In this document: piece by piece, positions 7,489 through 16,274 of the stretch
How the letters are laid out: every line of letters starts with the position of its first letter
Position numbering within the stretch: position 1 is the first letter of the stretch
Source: Ideonella sp.
GTDB taxonomy: Bacteria; Pseudomonadota; Gammaproteobacteria; Burkholderiales; Burkholderiaceae_C
Length of the DNA stretch: 64,000 nt
Direction: 5' to 3'
NCBI GenBank assembly: GCA_016721465.1
Contig: JADKIA010000015.1
Coordinates: forward strand, 176,850 to 240,849
Program-made: the position numbers and the translations under genes
Notes under the pieces: model-generated
Database searches by the model: none
Seen by the model: the letters and a program-made list of their open reading frames with translations, nothing else
What the model was told of the DNA's origin: nothing

Positions 7489-10400
7489 TCACCTCGATGT
7501 GGCAGTTAGGGGCCCGCGACTTTTCGGGCCAGCACTGATGGCCTCGCGGGCAATCTCGGCATACATCAGCGTCCTGGCCAGCCATATTCCGCAACCCTGC
7601 CCATCCGAATCGAAGATCTTCAATCCAAGCCAGCGTGAGTATCCGACCGCAGACTCCAAGGAGCGTGGCCGAATGCACCAGACCAAGGAAGACCCGTACG
7701 GTCCGAGTTGATCACAAGCCCATGCTGGGAGGTCGTGATCCAATGCGTTTGCCCGGCGAAGGCAGACTCGAACGCGAGCAGGTTCAATCCCCAGTGCCCG
7801 CAGAAATTCGACGTAAGTTCGCAACGGATCGGGTTCAGTGAACGCGATGTCGTGAACGTCCCTGGTGTAGTGCTGCAGATGCAGCCGAACACCCGTCATG
7901 CAGAGTCGGGCGTCCCGCTCGAATAGCTCGTGGGCGCTGTCGAACAACTCATTCGCCATCGCTCTCTGCGACACGCCGAGGCGACCGCGCGGTGGGCAGC
8001 AGGTCGTCCCGAGGTTGGGAGCGAGCGCCGCCTGCAGTGGTTCACCAAACAGTGGCCCTAGCTCGGCGGAGGTCCTCACCATTCGATCCAGTTGATCGGG
8101 TGTGATCCCGAAGCAGTCGGCGATGGTGGCCGCCGGCTGGCCGCTCTCGAGGTAGGCTGCCAACACCGACCGCACCTTGTCTCGATTCCATCGAGGCGAT
8201 GACATCTCGAGCGGATCGTGTACAGGCCAGGCAGGTTGCACCGGCACCAGCGTGGCCAAAGTCGCCTCTCGAGTCGCCTCAACGAGGCTTCCAAGGGAGC
8301 GCGCAAGTCGGTCATGGGCAGTGGACTTGGGCAGACCGGAGGCCGCCACCAACACGCCGCGTTGTAGTTCAGGGCAATGCTGCTGCACGGCTTCGAACTG
8401 CAGCAAGTCAACGATGTGCGTGTAGTGCGCCAGCGTGATGGCCGGCGACAGGTGGCCCATGAGACGGCAAAGGAGATAGAGACTTCTTCTTTCGGGGCCA
8501 CTGTGGCGAGCCAGGAGATGCTGCCGCATGCGCCTTCCTAGGCGGAGCCAGGCAACCGTTGCGGGCCACTGGTTCAGAAGTGCTGGCAGGGCCAGGCTCT
8601 CTGCGGCCGACAGGGCCAGGCACGTCCAGCTGCAGAACATGTGGCGCAGCGCGTAAGGCCGAATCGATGGATCTCCGGTGGCTTGTCGGAGCAGAACGCT
8701 GATGTGGCGAAGCAGCACCTTCGCCCTGGCTTGTGCATCGGGCCATTTGCCCAGATGCAGCAGGGGAGCCCGCTGACGCTCTTCGTCCGAAAGGTGTTGG
8801 ACCTCCGCCAGGCGGCGATCCAACCAGCGCCGAATCAGGTGACGCTCCTTCGAAGTCAGGAAAGACGAGAGCGGTACGCGCCGCTCAGCGTTGTCGGACT
8901 TGAGGGGCCGCTCGGCGTGCGGCCGCACGAGCAACTCGAGGCCTTTGACGTCGGTCAGGTCCACCAGCCGCAGGCCAAGCCACTCGGTGGGTCGAAGTCC
9001 GCTGCGCCCTGCGAGCGTCATCGCGACCAGTAGCACCTCACGCTCGTCGGGAGGAATGGCCGGCTCGACGCCCAGTCGCGCCAGTTCCAGGGCGCCCTCG
9101 AAGTGATCGAGCGTCAGGATCCTGGCATCGACGCGAGGTCCATCGTCGCCATCAATTCCTTCGTCGTCGTACCAAGCGCGTTGCGTCTCCGCGCCATCGG
9201 AGAGCAGATTCTCCAAATTGGAGACCATGGCAGCGAGGTCACGCGACGCGACCTCGTCGCCTGCTTCGTGCATCAACTTGCGCAGTCGATCGCGGCGCTC
9301 CTGAGGGGCGATGGCACCGGGCCAGGTGCCACCAAACTCCTTGAGAAGGTGGGGCACCAGGCGAAGCAGGTTTCTGCCGACGCCGCGCGCCGTGCGGTCC
9401 GTGAGATCTGGCGCCGAAGATGAGCCTTGATCAAAGTTCGTTGCCAGCCAACCGACATACAGCTGCGCTGTCGGTTGACTGTCAAGCCGCAGGCGCAGCT
9501 GATCGAGATCCTCGGTTGCCCGCAAGGTGTCGTCGCTGTCAAGCAGGAATTTCAGGTCCGCAAGCCAGGGATGGGCAGCGACGACATCGTCGATGAGCGG
9601 GTCGATTTCGCGATCGGCCTCTTCGCTGCTCCCGCTGACCGATGCAGACTCATGGGCGACTTCCTGAACGGGCGCCGGCGCGGTCAGCTCAGGCACGTCG
9701 GTCTGCGGCGCAACCGGTTCAGCCGGCAGGCGACCTTGCACCGGCAAGGACAGCAGGTCGCACCTGAAGATGCGTGACCAGCAATCGGGCCGTAGCGCTT
9801 CGGTGGCGAGACCGCGCTGCATCGCCTGCACTAAGAACTGCGGACAACGAGTCGACCAGTGGGTCCGTGCCGCTCTGAATATCGGACTCCAGCTGCGGGG
9901 GATCCATTCAGCCGCGACGCCCTCGTGCAGCAGCAGATCCCGCATCGGCTGACGAAGTTCGTTCAGGCCCACAGGCCCAGGCATCGTTGGCATCCGGAGA
10001 TAGAGCAGTTCGGTCAGGGTGTCCGGGAACCAGTACCGTGTCTGTGTGCCACCGGCCAGCGACGACGGCAGCGTGAAGCGAAAGTACCCGTGGCCTTCTG
10101 CCGTGCCGATGCAACGGTTTCCCTCGCCTGAGATCTCCTCCAGCCAGCGGCGAAGCATCGTCCGGTCCAGCATCATCCCGCCGGTGATGGCCGAGATCGC
10201 AAGGGCCGCGCACCATTCCAGAGGTCGCGGCTGGCGTTCCGTCAAGCGCAGGACCCAGCGTGTCAGCGCCTCGCGCCAGGCGCCCAATGCGGATAGCGAC
10301 CAGGTGTTGCGCGCCCCGAAAACGCTGGGCATCTCCGCGCTGACGTAGGCAAGACGCGTCAAGGCGATGTCATGGCCGGCAGCGCGCAGGCGTCGCTCGG

Positions 10401-13400
10401 CGCCATGGAGTAGCCGAAGCCAGTGCATGACGTTGAGTCTTGTCAGGCGGCGTTTGAGGCACTGGTCAAGGACGAGCGCTTCAAGCTGCCGTGCGCTTTT
10501 CTCGTCAGCAGGCGGCGTGGGCCTGTTCCCATCGCAATGCAATAGCAACGTCGCATGAGGATTGTCCTGAGCTTGTAGAAAGTGCAGGAGCGCTGGTGCC
10601 TGGCGCCGGTCTTGTTCGGTCGCCTGCTGGCTGACCTTGGACCACAGAGCGGATGCCGCCTGTGTCGGGAGGATCGGCGCTTCGTTTGGCAACCTGCGCG
10701 TGATGCGCATGGGCGGCAGTGCCAGTCGCTTCGTATCTCCCGGTGGCAGCTGCCAAGGCGCCCGGCCAAGTTCGTAGGCGGCCGGTATCAACTGGCTGCG
10801 CACCTGCGTCAGGTCGAAGCCATGCAGTACCGCGTTCAGATAGCAGCGAATGACAGCAAGGTGCTGTGACCAGTCCAGGCTGGCATAGCGTGAGGCCGGG
10901 TTCTCGCCCAAGCCGAAGTGCCCGAGGAACGCGTCGATGCTTTGACCCGGACAGCCCGCCATGAGCAGCTCAGTGCGCAGGAAGCCGCGGCTGAAGTTGG
11001 CTGGCGCGGGAAAGCCCAGCTGCGCCAGGTTGTCCTCGACCCATCCCGGCGTCAATGCGATGGGCTTCGCGTCGTCGTCGAGCGCAAATAGTCGTTGGAC
11101 AGCGCTCATTCCGAGCGACCACTCGGCGAACAGGTCCAGCCGTGCCACCACGACAGCAGCGTGCGCACGAAAGTTCGACAGCTGTTGCAGCAAGTCACCT
11201 TCCAGCGCGATCAGTCGTGCGCGATCCTCGAAGCCGCCGGACTTATCGCTAATTGCCGTGTAGATCGCCGGCGGCAGTGCAGCACCATCCAGCGCCAGCG
11301 AAGTTCGTTCGACCGCGTCCAGCAGCGCAACGGGGGAAGCAACGGCACGCAGCGAAGTGCGCAGCGCCTGCATCAGCCATGTGTAAAGGACATAGCGGTT
11401 GTGGTACCTGACGATCTCGCTGATGCGCTGGACGTCAGCTTGGTTCTCCAGATCAAGGCGAAGTCGCTCGACGAGGCTCGCGACCGCCTCTCGCCGGGCG
11501 ACGAAGCGTGCTCCAACAAACCGGTCCGAGCCCCCTCCGAGGCTCGGCGCCGACGGGATCTGGCTACGTCGCTGTCGCACCAGTGCTTGTTCGTCTCTTG
11601 GCAGGATTCGATACAACGCCTTCAGGTACAGACGCGTCAATTGCTCGGCCGGGTACTGGGTGTAGAAAAGGCGAGCTTCGTTCTGTTGATTCGTCTGCCA
11701 ACAGATCAGCCAGCCTGCTACCGGATCGCCCGACATTTCAGCAATGGCAACCCTGAGCGCTCGGGTGATCTTTCCGCTGGTCATGCGGCTGCGGTCAGCA
11801 TTCGAGTCGACCGGGTGCAGTGCCGACTGGACTGAGAGCAAGAAGTCGCGGATCGCGTTCTGCGCGGTCTTCGGTTCCATGCCGAAGACGGAGTCGCCGG
11901 TGCGGATGGTGCGCTCCTGGTCGCGAGCGAGCTTCAGGAGCTCCTGGCCGAGGCCCGTTTGATCAGGCAGCAGAAGCGCCTCCTGCCTGGTACGTCCGAT
12001 GGCCGCCGTGAGTGGTTCGAGGGTCGTCTTGTAGGCAGGAGCCAAGCTTGGGATCAAGAAGCCGACCGCCGTGACCGCATCCGCGTCGTCTGCCCCTTTG
12101 ACGAGGAGGCGGGGGCGTTCGATGGGACGGCTGAGCAGGCGGTCGACCGTATCGGCATCCGCCCGGCCGACATACTCGACCGTCATCGAACGAGCTTGTT
12201 CGATGTCCATGCCAAGCACGAACATCGTCTTGGCCAATAGGGCTCCCTTCAGTGCCTGCAGCGTGCTCGTGCGCTGACCGCGAACCGCGCCGGCGGTATT
12301 GCGCTGGGCGCGTCTGAACGCTACACAAATGGCCTGCATATCTGCAGCGCTTGCCTGGTCGACCGTGCACGAGAGCGGCTGCGAGCGGAGCTCGGCGGCG
12401 CTGCGCTGAAAGCTCATGCTGCTTCGCATCGCGACGAGGGCGTCGTAGTCGCGCAGCGTGAGGATCGGTTCGACCACTTCGATAGGCGATAGGCCAGACC
12501 CTTCCAGAGCCATGCTGTCGTCACCCTGCTCGGGCGCGGGCACGAAGGCCACCTCGATCAGCGGAGTCGAGTCCTCTCCTGGGTTCGGCTGAACCACGAG
12601 AACGCTGGAGCCCGGCGCATAAGCGATGTGGCCGGGCCGCTCGTAGGACTCGGCTTGCCGGCCACGCCCGGCCCGGCGAGTGCGTGGATGCAGGCCCTCG
12701 TGCGTGAGCAACGCTGGCAGTGCCTTGAAGTAGTCGGTGACAGCGCCCAATGCCTCGCCGATGCTGGCTCTCTGCGCAGTATTGAAGGCGCGATAGTCGA
12801 TCGAGAGCAGCCGGATGGCCGTGGCGAACTGCTGGGTGCTCGCGCGGGGAGGGAGCTGAACAAGAGCCCCTGCTACCTCGGTATCCGCCAACTCGCGAAC
12901 GGCACGGCCCACCGGGCCAGCGTTCATCGGATTCGCAGCGAATTCACGTGCCCCGCGGTAGACCAGGAAGTCCTGCAGGCCAACCGCGGATCGCACGCGC
13001 GACTCGGCATACATGGCGAGCACATGTCCCTGGAGATGCATGTATGCCTCGCGCACGTCCTCGGGACCGTTGACCCGGTTCCATAGGGCGGCAGCGACCG
13101 GATGGCGGTCGACACGTTGGCCGACGAGCGGATGCTCGGCCTTGTTCGTAGGTGGCTCGAACAGGCGGGAAAGTCCGGGCGCTGCGGCCAGGTTCGATCG
13201 TTGATCCGAGAACCACGCCAGCCAGCCCCGGATCCTGTCCAGCGAGTCCGTCCAGCTGCCTGCCCAGGTCAAGTGAGATTCGGCAAAAGTCGGCCGGGTC
13301 ACCAGGGCATTGACGTTCTCGAAGATCTGTTCGTGGCCGACCAGCAAGGGGTGCGCGCCAATCAGCCAGAGCAGGGCGTCGAGGGCCTCTTCGTCCTGGT

Positions 13401-13476
13401 GCTGGGCACGGGTCTCGCGGATGAGCGCCAGGTAGGCAGGACTCTCGGCCATCGCCGGGAGAGGCTCACCTCTCAT
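7489..13476 (-). CDS. giant tyrosine recombinase (integrase family, 1995 aa)
   Basis: A 1995-residue protein with a tyrosine-recombinase catalytic block at about 1460-1690. Box I is GRSGLRPTEWLGL (catalytic Arg), followed by the beta-hairpin lysine in LKSDNAERRVPL, then RPYALRHMF, and LMGHLSPAITLAHYTHI with the nucleophilic Tyr near 1681. In the second box the usual first His of HxLRH is Tyr (YALRH); the Arg and second His are kept. Ordinary integrases are 300-450 residues, so about 1450 residues precede the catalytic domain and 300 follow it, without a domain I can name. A short HTH-like stretch (ATIADCFGITPDQLDRM) lies in the C-terminal part. ATG 13476 overlaps the partner stop as ATGA, so the two genes are coupled. 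It probably mobilises the island whose end is the tRNA remnant at 17959-18020, though that link is inferred. Confidence 0.82.
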   Translation of the reverse strand: MRGEPLPAMAESPAYLALIRETRAQHQDEEALDALLWLIGAHPLLVGHEQIFENVNALVTRPTFAESHLTWAGSWTDSLDRIRGWLAWFSDQRSNLAAAPGLSRLFEPPTNKAEHPLVGQRVDRHPVAAALWNRVNGPEDVREAYMHLQGHVLAMYAESRVRSAVGLQDFLVYRGAREFAANPMNAGPVGRAVRELADTEVAGALVQLPPRASTQQFATAIRLLSIDYRAFNTAQRASIGEALGAVTDYFKALPALLTHEGLHPRTRRAGRGRQAESYERPGHIAYAPGSSVLVVQPNPGEDSTPLIEVAFVPAPEQGDDSMALEGSGLSPIEVVEPILTLRDYDALVAMRSSMSFQRSAAELRSQPLSCTVDQASAADMQAICVAFRRAQRNTAGAVRGQRTSTLQALKGALLAKTMFVLGMDIEQARSMTVEYVGRADADTVDRLLSRPIERPRLLVKGADDADAVTAVGFLIPSLAPAYKTTLEPLTAAIGRTRQEALLLPDQTGLGQELLKLARDQERTIRTGDSVFGMEPKTAQNAIRDFLLSVQSALHPVDSNADRSRMTSGKITRALRVAIAEMSGDPVAGWLICWQTNQQNEARLFYTQYPAEQLTRLYLKALYRILPRDEQALVRQRRSQIPSAPSLGGGSDRFVGARFVARREAVASLVERLRLDLENQADVQRISEIVRYHNRYVLYTWLMQALRTSLRAVASPVALLDAVERTSLALDGAALPPAIYTAISDKSGGFEDRARLIALEGDLLQQLSNFRAHAAVVVARLDLFAEWSLGMSAVQRLFALDDDAKPIALTPGWVEDNLAQLGFPAPANFSRGFLRTELLMAGCPGQSIDAFLGHFGLGENPASRYASLDWSQHLAVIRCYLNAVLHGFDLTQVRSQLIPAAYELGRAPWQLPPGDTKRLALPPMRITRRLPNEAPILPTQAASALWSKVSQQATEQDRRQAPALLHFLQAQDNPHATLLLHCDGNRPTPPADEKSARQLEALVLDQCLKRRLTRLNVMHWLRLLHGAERRLRAAGHDIALTRLAYVSAEMPSVFGARNTWSLSALGAWREALTRWVLRLTERQPRPLEWCAALAISAITGGMMLDRTMLRRWLEEISGEGNRCIGTAEGHGYFRFTLPSSLAGGTQTRYWFPDTLTELLYLRMPTMPGPVGLNELRQPMRDLLLHEGVAAEWIPRSWSPIFRAARTHWSTRCPQFLVQAMQRGLATEALRPDCWSRIFRCDLLSLPVQGRLPAEPVAPQTDVPELTAPAPVQEVAHESASVSGSSEEADREIDPLIDDVVAAHPWLADLKFLLDSDDTLRATEDLDQLRLRLDSQPTAQLYVGWLATNFDQGSSSAPDLTDRTARGVGRNLLRLVPHLLKEFGGTWPGAIAPQERRDRLRKLMHEAGDEVASRDLAAMVSNLENLLSDGAETQRAWYDDEGIDGDDGPRVDARILTLDHFEGALELARLGVEPAIPPDEREVLLVAMTLAGRSGLRPTEWLGLRLVDLTDVKGLELLVRPHAERPLKSDNAERRVPLSSFLTSKERHLIRRWLDRRLAEVQHLSDEERQRAPLLHLGKWPDAQARAKVLLRHISVLLRQATGDPSIRPYALRHMFCSWTCLALSAAESLALPALLNQWPATVAWLRLGRRMRQHLLARHSGPERRSLYLLCRLMGHLSPAITLAHYTHIVDLLQFEAVQQHCPELQRGVLVAASGLPKSTAHDRLARSLGSLVEATREATLATLVPVQPAWPVHDPLEMSSPRWNRDKVRSVLAAYLESGQPAATIADCFGITPDQLDRMVRTSAELGPLFGEPLQAALAPNLGTTCCPPRGRLGVSQRAMANELFDSAHELFERDARLCMTGVRLHLQHYTRDVHDIAFTEPDPLRTYVEFLRALGIEPARVRVCLRRANALDHDLPAWACDQLGPYGSSLVWCIRPRSLESAVGYSRWLGLKIFDSDGQGCGIWLARTLMYAEIAREAISAGPKSRGPLTATSR

Positions 13477-14057
13477 GGGCGATCCTTCTCTGGATCGACC
13501 GGTGCCGGGCCTGGTGGGGCGGCCCGCTTTGACACTGCGCTGAGAGCGGTCGCCAAGGTTCGCGCGTTGAGCCGCAACGCGCGTTCCATCGTGGCCTGCG
13601 TCGTGGCCACCAGCGGATTCACGCCGGCTCGCAGCATCGCCAGGTACATCGACACCATGGCTTCGACCTGGTTTTCGCGGTGCCGGTACAGCGCGGACAG
13701 GCCCAGCACCTCCGAGCCAGCGACGAGAACCCTGTCCTGCTCGTCCATGGTGGTGCACAGCAGCGTTGGCACCACCGAGATCTCCGGATGGCGCTGCCGC
13801 AGCGCTGGCAAGAGTGCGCCGTTGGCGATGACCTGGTACATGCCGCTCGAGCGCGGAGAGCGGCTGATCAGGACCGGGTAGCAGGTCGCGAGTGCCAGCA
13901 GGCCTTCGCGTGTCCATTCGGCAAGGTCGATGAGTTGATCGCCCGCCAGATCGGCGTTGTGGCGGAGTTGCCGAACGGTGAGGTCCGTGAAGCGGATCCG
14001 GTCGATCGGCGTCAGCTCATAGCTGATGCCTTCGTAGAAGTGTTTTCGTCTGGTCAT
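13473..14057 (-). CDS. ParB/sulfiredoxin-fold-like protein, partner of giant recombinase
   Basis: A 194-residue protein whose N-terminal half follows the ParB N-domain pattern: ELTPIDRIRF, then QLIDLAEWTREGLL, YPVLISRSP, MYQVIANGALLPALRQRHP and ISVVPTLLC. In ParB the corresponding loop is usually AGERR; here it reads ANGAL, so nucleotide hydrolysis may be lost. The C-terminal half (RENQVEAMVSMYLAMLRAGVNPLVATTQATMERALRL) is helical and could bind DNA or the recombinase. Its stop overlaps the recombinase start as ATGA, so it is the first gene of a two-gene operon. A role as a DNA-binding or directionality partner is inferred; the family match is moderate. Confidence 0.55.
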   Translation of the reverse strand: MTRRKHFYEGISYELTPIDRIRFTDLTVRQLRHNADLAGDQLIDLAEWTREGLLALATCYPVLISRSPRSSGMYQVIANGALLPALRQRHPEISVVPTLLCTTMDEQDRVLVAGSEVLGLSALYRHRENQVEAMVSMYLAMLRAGVNPLVATTQATMERALRLNARTLATALSAVSKRAAPPGPAPVDPEKDRP

Positions 14058-14393
14058 GCCACTGCGTTGCGCTTGAAGCTGGTGATGTCCGTCATGGCTT
14101 CAGGCCGTCGACGGATAAGGTCAGCATATTCAGCGCGCAGTGCGAATTACCAAATTAATTGATTGCGATGGCGGTTTTGTTGGTATTTTGCCGAGAGTAT
14201 CTATTAATATTATTTAGGCCATTTTGGATATGTCATTGCACGGGTTGATAACCAGCCGTTTTCGCTGAAAACCCCCGCGATCAAGGGGGGCGACGCTGGA
14301 TTGCCGGCTTGCGACGGGGTTTGCCCGAGGTCGGACAGAGCCGTGCAGAGGCGCCGGTGCGAGGCGGTCTTACAGCCTGCCGGTGGTGAGAGG
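14058..14393. other. AT-rich control region with tandem hairpins
   Basis: This gap of 336 nt stands out by composition: about 14140-14240 is AT-rich (AATTAATTGATTG, TCTATTAATATTATTTAGG) in an otherwise GC-rich sequence. Two hairpins follow: GTTTTC-GCT-GAAAAC (14258-14272) and a run of five C pairing with a run of G (14272-14290). The AT-rich part lies upstream of the minus-strand recombinase operon and is the likely site of its promoter. On the minus strand, TTGGTA and AATATG are spaced 17 nt but match consensus only weakly. Confidence 0.45.
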
Positions 14394-15137
14394 TCAAGCC
14401 GAACGGAGGGTCGCGATAACGTTCAGCTTTGTCTCGAGATCCGGCAAACGCGCCTGGTTCGCGGCGTCGCCAGGCAAGTGACCGGGCAGGGCGTCTCTGA
14501 ACGCCCGGGTCGTCAGCAGCGTCCGGATCTGGTCGCAGATGTAGCTGGCCAGGTCGGGCGGCGCCTGCTGCACTTCGTCGATCAGGCCAGCGCGGCCGTC
14601 GATGACGCTGATGACGTCCCCCAGGTCGTGGCTGAACAGATAGTCCCCTTGGCCGCGCCCATGGAATGCCTCGAACTTCGTGGCAAGGAACGCGGGCGCA
14701 CTGATGACTTGGATGCTCGCCCCGCTGGGCAGGGCCGTCCGGGTCGCCGTCTCAGCAGCCTGTGGATACCAGCGATTGCTGAATCCCAGCACTTCCGGCA
14801 ACGTCGGCATCACGTCGACGGTCACCCGGTCAACCACCCAGCGGCATATCGGAGCACCCTGGCGCAAGTCTTGTGCGAATCCACGGCTCCGCAGGGCCTC
14901 TTCCAGCGCGTAGTAATCAGGGCGAGCCAGCACTTCTGCAAGCAAGTCGACATCCTCGGTTGGGCGGATGGCCGGCTGCGCGGTGTCGGTGATCAGCAGG
15001 CCGGCAACTGCGCCGCCGACGAACACCAGTTCGCGGCAGAGATTCGGCCCAAGGCGCGCCGCCACCACTTCCAGCATGGCGACGTTCGGGTCGTTGGGGT
15101 TGAGCCAAGCTGGGTTTGGCGAAGTCACGATGACCAC
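14394..15137 (-). CDS. AbiEii-like nucleotidyltransferase (type IV toxin-like)
   Basis: A 247-residue protein of the DNA polymerase-beta nucleotidyltransferase superfamily. It has VFVGGAVAGLL (about 38-48), then RPTEDVDLLAEV with the two metal-binding aspartates, and VDRVTVDVMP with the third. FLATKFEAFHGRGQGDYLFSHDLGDV matches the second helical half of AbiEii/COG2253-type proteins. These enzymes act as toxins, for example by adding nucleotides to tRNA in the MenT group, and pair with a winged-helix antitoxin. The start codon is GTG 15137, inside the last 13 nt of the upstream gene, so the two are coupled. A GTG three codons further in is equally possible. It is not a CBASS cyclase: the chromosomal partners and motifs fit AbiE instead. 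Confidence 0.8.
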   Translation of the reverse strand: MVIVTSPNPAWLNPNDPNVAMLEVVAARLGPNLCRELVFVGGAVAGLLITDTAQPAIRPTEDVDLLAEVLARPDYYALEEALRSRGFAQDLRQGAPICRWVVDRVTVDVMPTLPEVLGFSNRWYPQAAETATRTALPSGASIQVISAPAFLATKFEAFHGRGQGDYLFSHDLGDVISVIDGRAGLIDEVQQAPPDLASYICDQIRTLLTTRAFRDALPGHLPGDAANQARLPDLETKLNVIATLRSA

Positions 15138-15673
15138 CGTTCATCGAGCATCTTGATTGCGAGCGCTCGCTCACGTTGGCTCCCGCCCCGTATGGCGTCG
15201 AAGAGCGCCAGCAGCTCGTACAGCGCAGGATTCCTCAGCGCAGCGCCTGGTATCGATGGGTAGAGTGGGTAGAACGCCTCGCCGCGAACCTTGCCGTCCT
15301 TGTCGGGCCACACCGGCGGCAGGTCTGATGATGGAGACACGATGGCGGCGTTCAGCGGGGCGGCAGCGTGGGCCGTCGGCACGCCACGCGTGGTGCCGCC
15401 CCTGGTGGCAGGAAAGCAGTAGCGGGCACCATGCTGCACGAAGAGGCGAAGGGGCTCGAGCAGGACCTTGGGGCGGCCCGCGGCGTCCTTTCTTGCCAAC
15501 TGGGCGGCAACGGCGCGCTCCACGGCTGCGTGCACTTCCGACGCGGTCAGGCCCAGATCGGACGCCAGTGAGGCATAGCTGGGGGCATCGTCTCCGGAAA
15601 GCGTCAGTCGAAGAAGCACGAGCAGGTCTTGCGGACGCAAGACGAGCTGCGGATTTCCTTTGGATCGGGCCAC
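15125..15673 (-). CDS. winged-helix antitoxin-like regulator paired with nucleotidyltransferase
   Basis: A 182-residue protein with a winged-helix N-terminus: LRPQDLLVLLRLTLSGDD, then YASLASDLGLTASEVHAAVERAVAA. The C-terminal half is of unknown fold. Its place directly before the AbiEii-like toxin suggests an antitoxin and autorepressor. GTG 15673 is chosen as start because AAGGGAGG lies 4 nt before it; an in-frame ATG at 15688 lies upstream of that ribosome site and inside the palindrome at 15686-15711. It ends 13 nt inside the toxin gene. Confidence 0.65.
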   Translation of the reverse strand: MARSKGNPQLVLRPQDLLVLLRLTLSGDDAPSYASLASDLGLTASEVHAAVERAVAAQLARKDAAGRPKVLLEPLRLFVQHGARYCFPATRGGTTRGVPTAHAAAPLNAAIVSPSSDLPPVWPDKDGKVRGEAFYPLYPSIPGAALRNPALYELLALFDAIRGGSQRERALAIKMLDERWSS

Positions 15674-15685
15674 TGGGCCTCCCTT

Positions 15686-15711
15686 CATTCTCTATTTCCG
15701 AATGGCGAATG
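15686..15711. repeat. 26-bp imperfect palindrome, copy 1 (upstream of antitoxin-like gene)
   Basis: A 12-bp left arm CATTCTCTATTT, CC, and right arm GAATGGCGAATG. It lies immediately upstream of the ribosome site of the minus-strand regulator gene, where an operator would sit. The right arm is the exact reverse complement of the left arm of the second copy (17588-17599). Confidence 0.6.
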
Positions 15712-15824
15712 TAGAGGTGGCGTGATGAGTTGGCAAGCAGGCGCGCCCTGACTTCTGCCTCTTGAGGTTGCGACAGGCGCGCAAGCTCTGTGCACCCTTG
15801 GGTTTGGCATCCAAAAATCAAAGA

Positions 15825-15853
15825 TGTCATGATTGGTGCTTCTTTGCTAATAT
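15825..15853 (+). promoter_or_regulatory. candidate promoter of hipBA, possibly leaderless
   Basis: TGTCAT (15825-15830), 17 nt, then TGC-TAATAT (extended -10, 15846-15853). Transcription would start about 15860, at the ATG of the HTH gene at 15861, giving a leaderless or nearly leaderless mRNA. No ribosome site is visible before that ATG, which agrees. Confidence 0.4.
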
Positions 15854-15860
15854 CTATGTC

Positions 15861-16274
15861 ATGCCAAAGCGGTCTCAAGCATTGATTGAACTGCCCCCCG
15901 CGGTGCGCTCGCTCTTGCGCGAGCTGGGGGCCAACCTGTCCATCGCCCGCAAGCGGCGCAAGGAGTCGATCAAGGCCTGGGCCGGACGCATCGGGGTGTC
16001 CGAGCCGACGTTGGCACGCATGGAGCAAGGTGATCCCGGCGTCGCCTTCGGCACGTACGCCACCGCCCTCTGGATGATTGGCCGTGCCCAGGCCATCCCC
16101 GAGCTGGCAGCGCCGAACCTCGACCTTGGCGCACTTGAGAGCGAGGTGCGGGTTGCCAGGGAGCGGTCTGTACGCTCTCCGCTCTCTCTTGAAGCGCGGA
16201 TCAAGTCCTCTGGCGCGGCCAAGTCCGATCCGGCGGCGAGGCCGGGCCCGGCCAAATCTCCTGGGGCCTCCTGA
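15861..16274 (+). CDS. hipB: HipB-like XRE-family antitoxin
   Basis: A 137-residue protein with a Cro/C1-type HTH at about 20-75 (LGANLSIARKRRKESIKAWAGRIGVSEPTLARMEQGDP). A basic Ala/Pro/Ser-rich tail follows, longer than in E. coli HipB (88 residues). Its stop and the hipA start share a base (TGATG), so they are translationally coupled. As in other hipBA operons it should repress the operon and hold the kinase inactive. ATG 15861 is taken because upstream in-frame codons (from 15762) lie before the predicted promoter -10. Confidence 0.85.
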   Translation: MPKRSQALIELPPAVRSLLRELGANLSIARKRRKESIKAWAGRIGVSEPTLARMEQGDPGVAFGTYATALWMIGRAQAIPELAAPNLDLGALESEVRVARERSVRSPLSLEARIKSSGAAKSDPAARPGPAKSPGAS

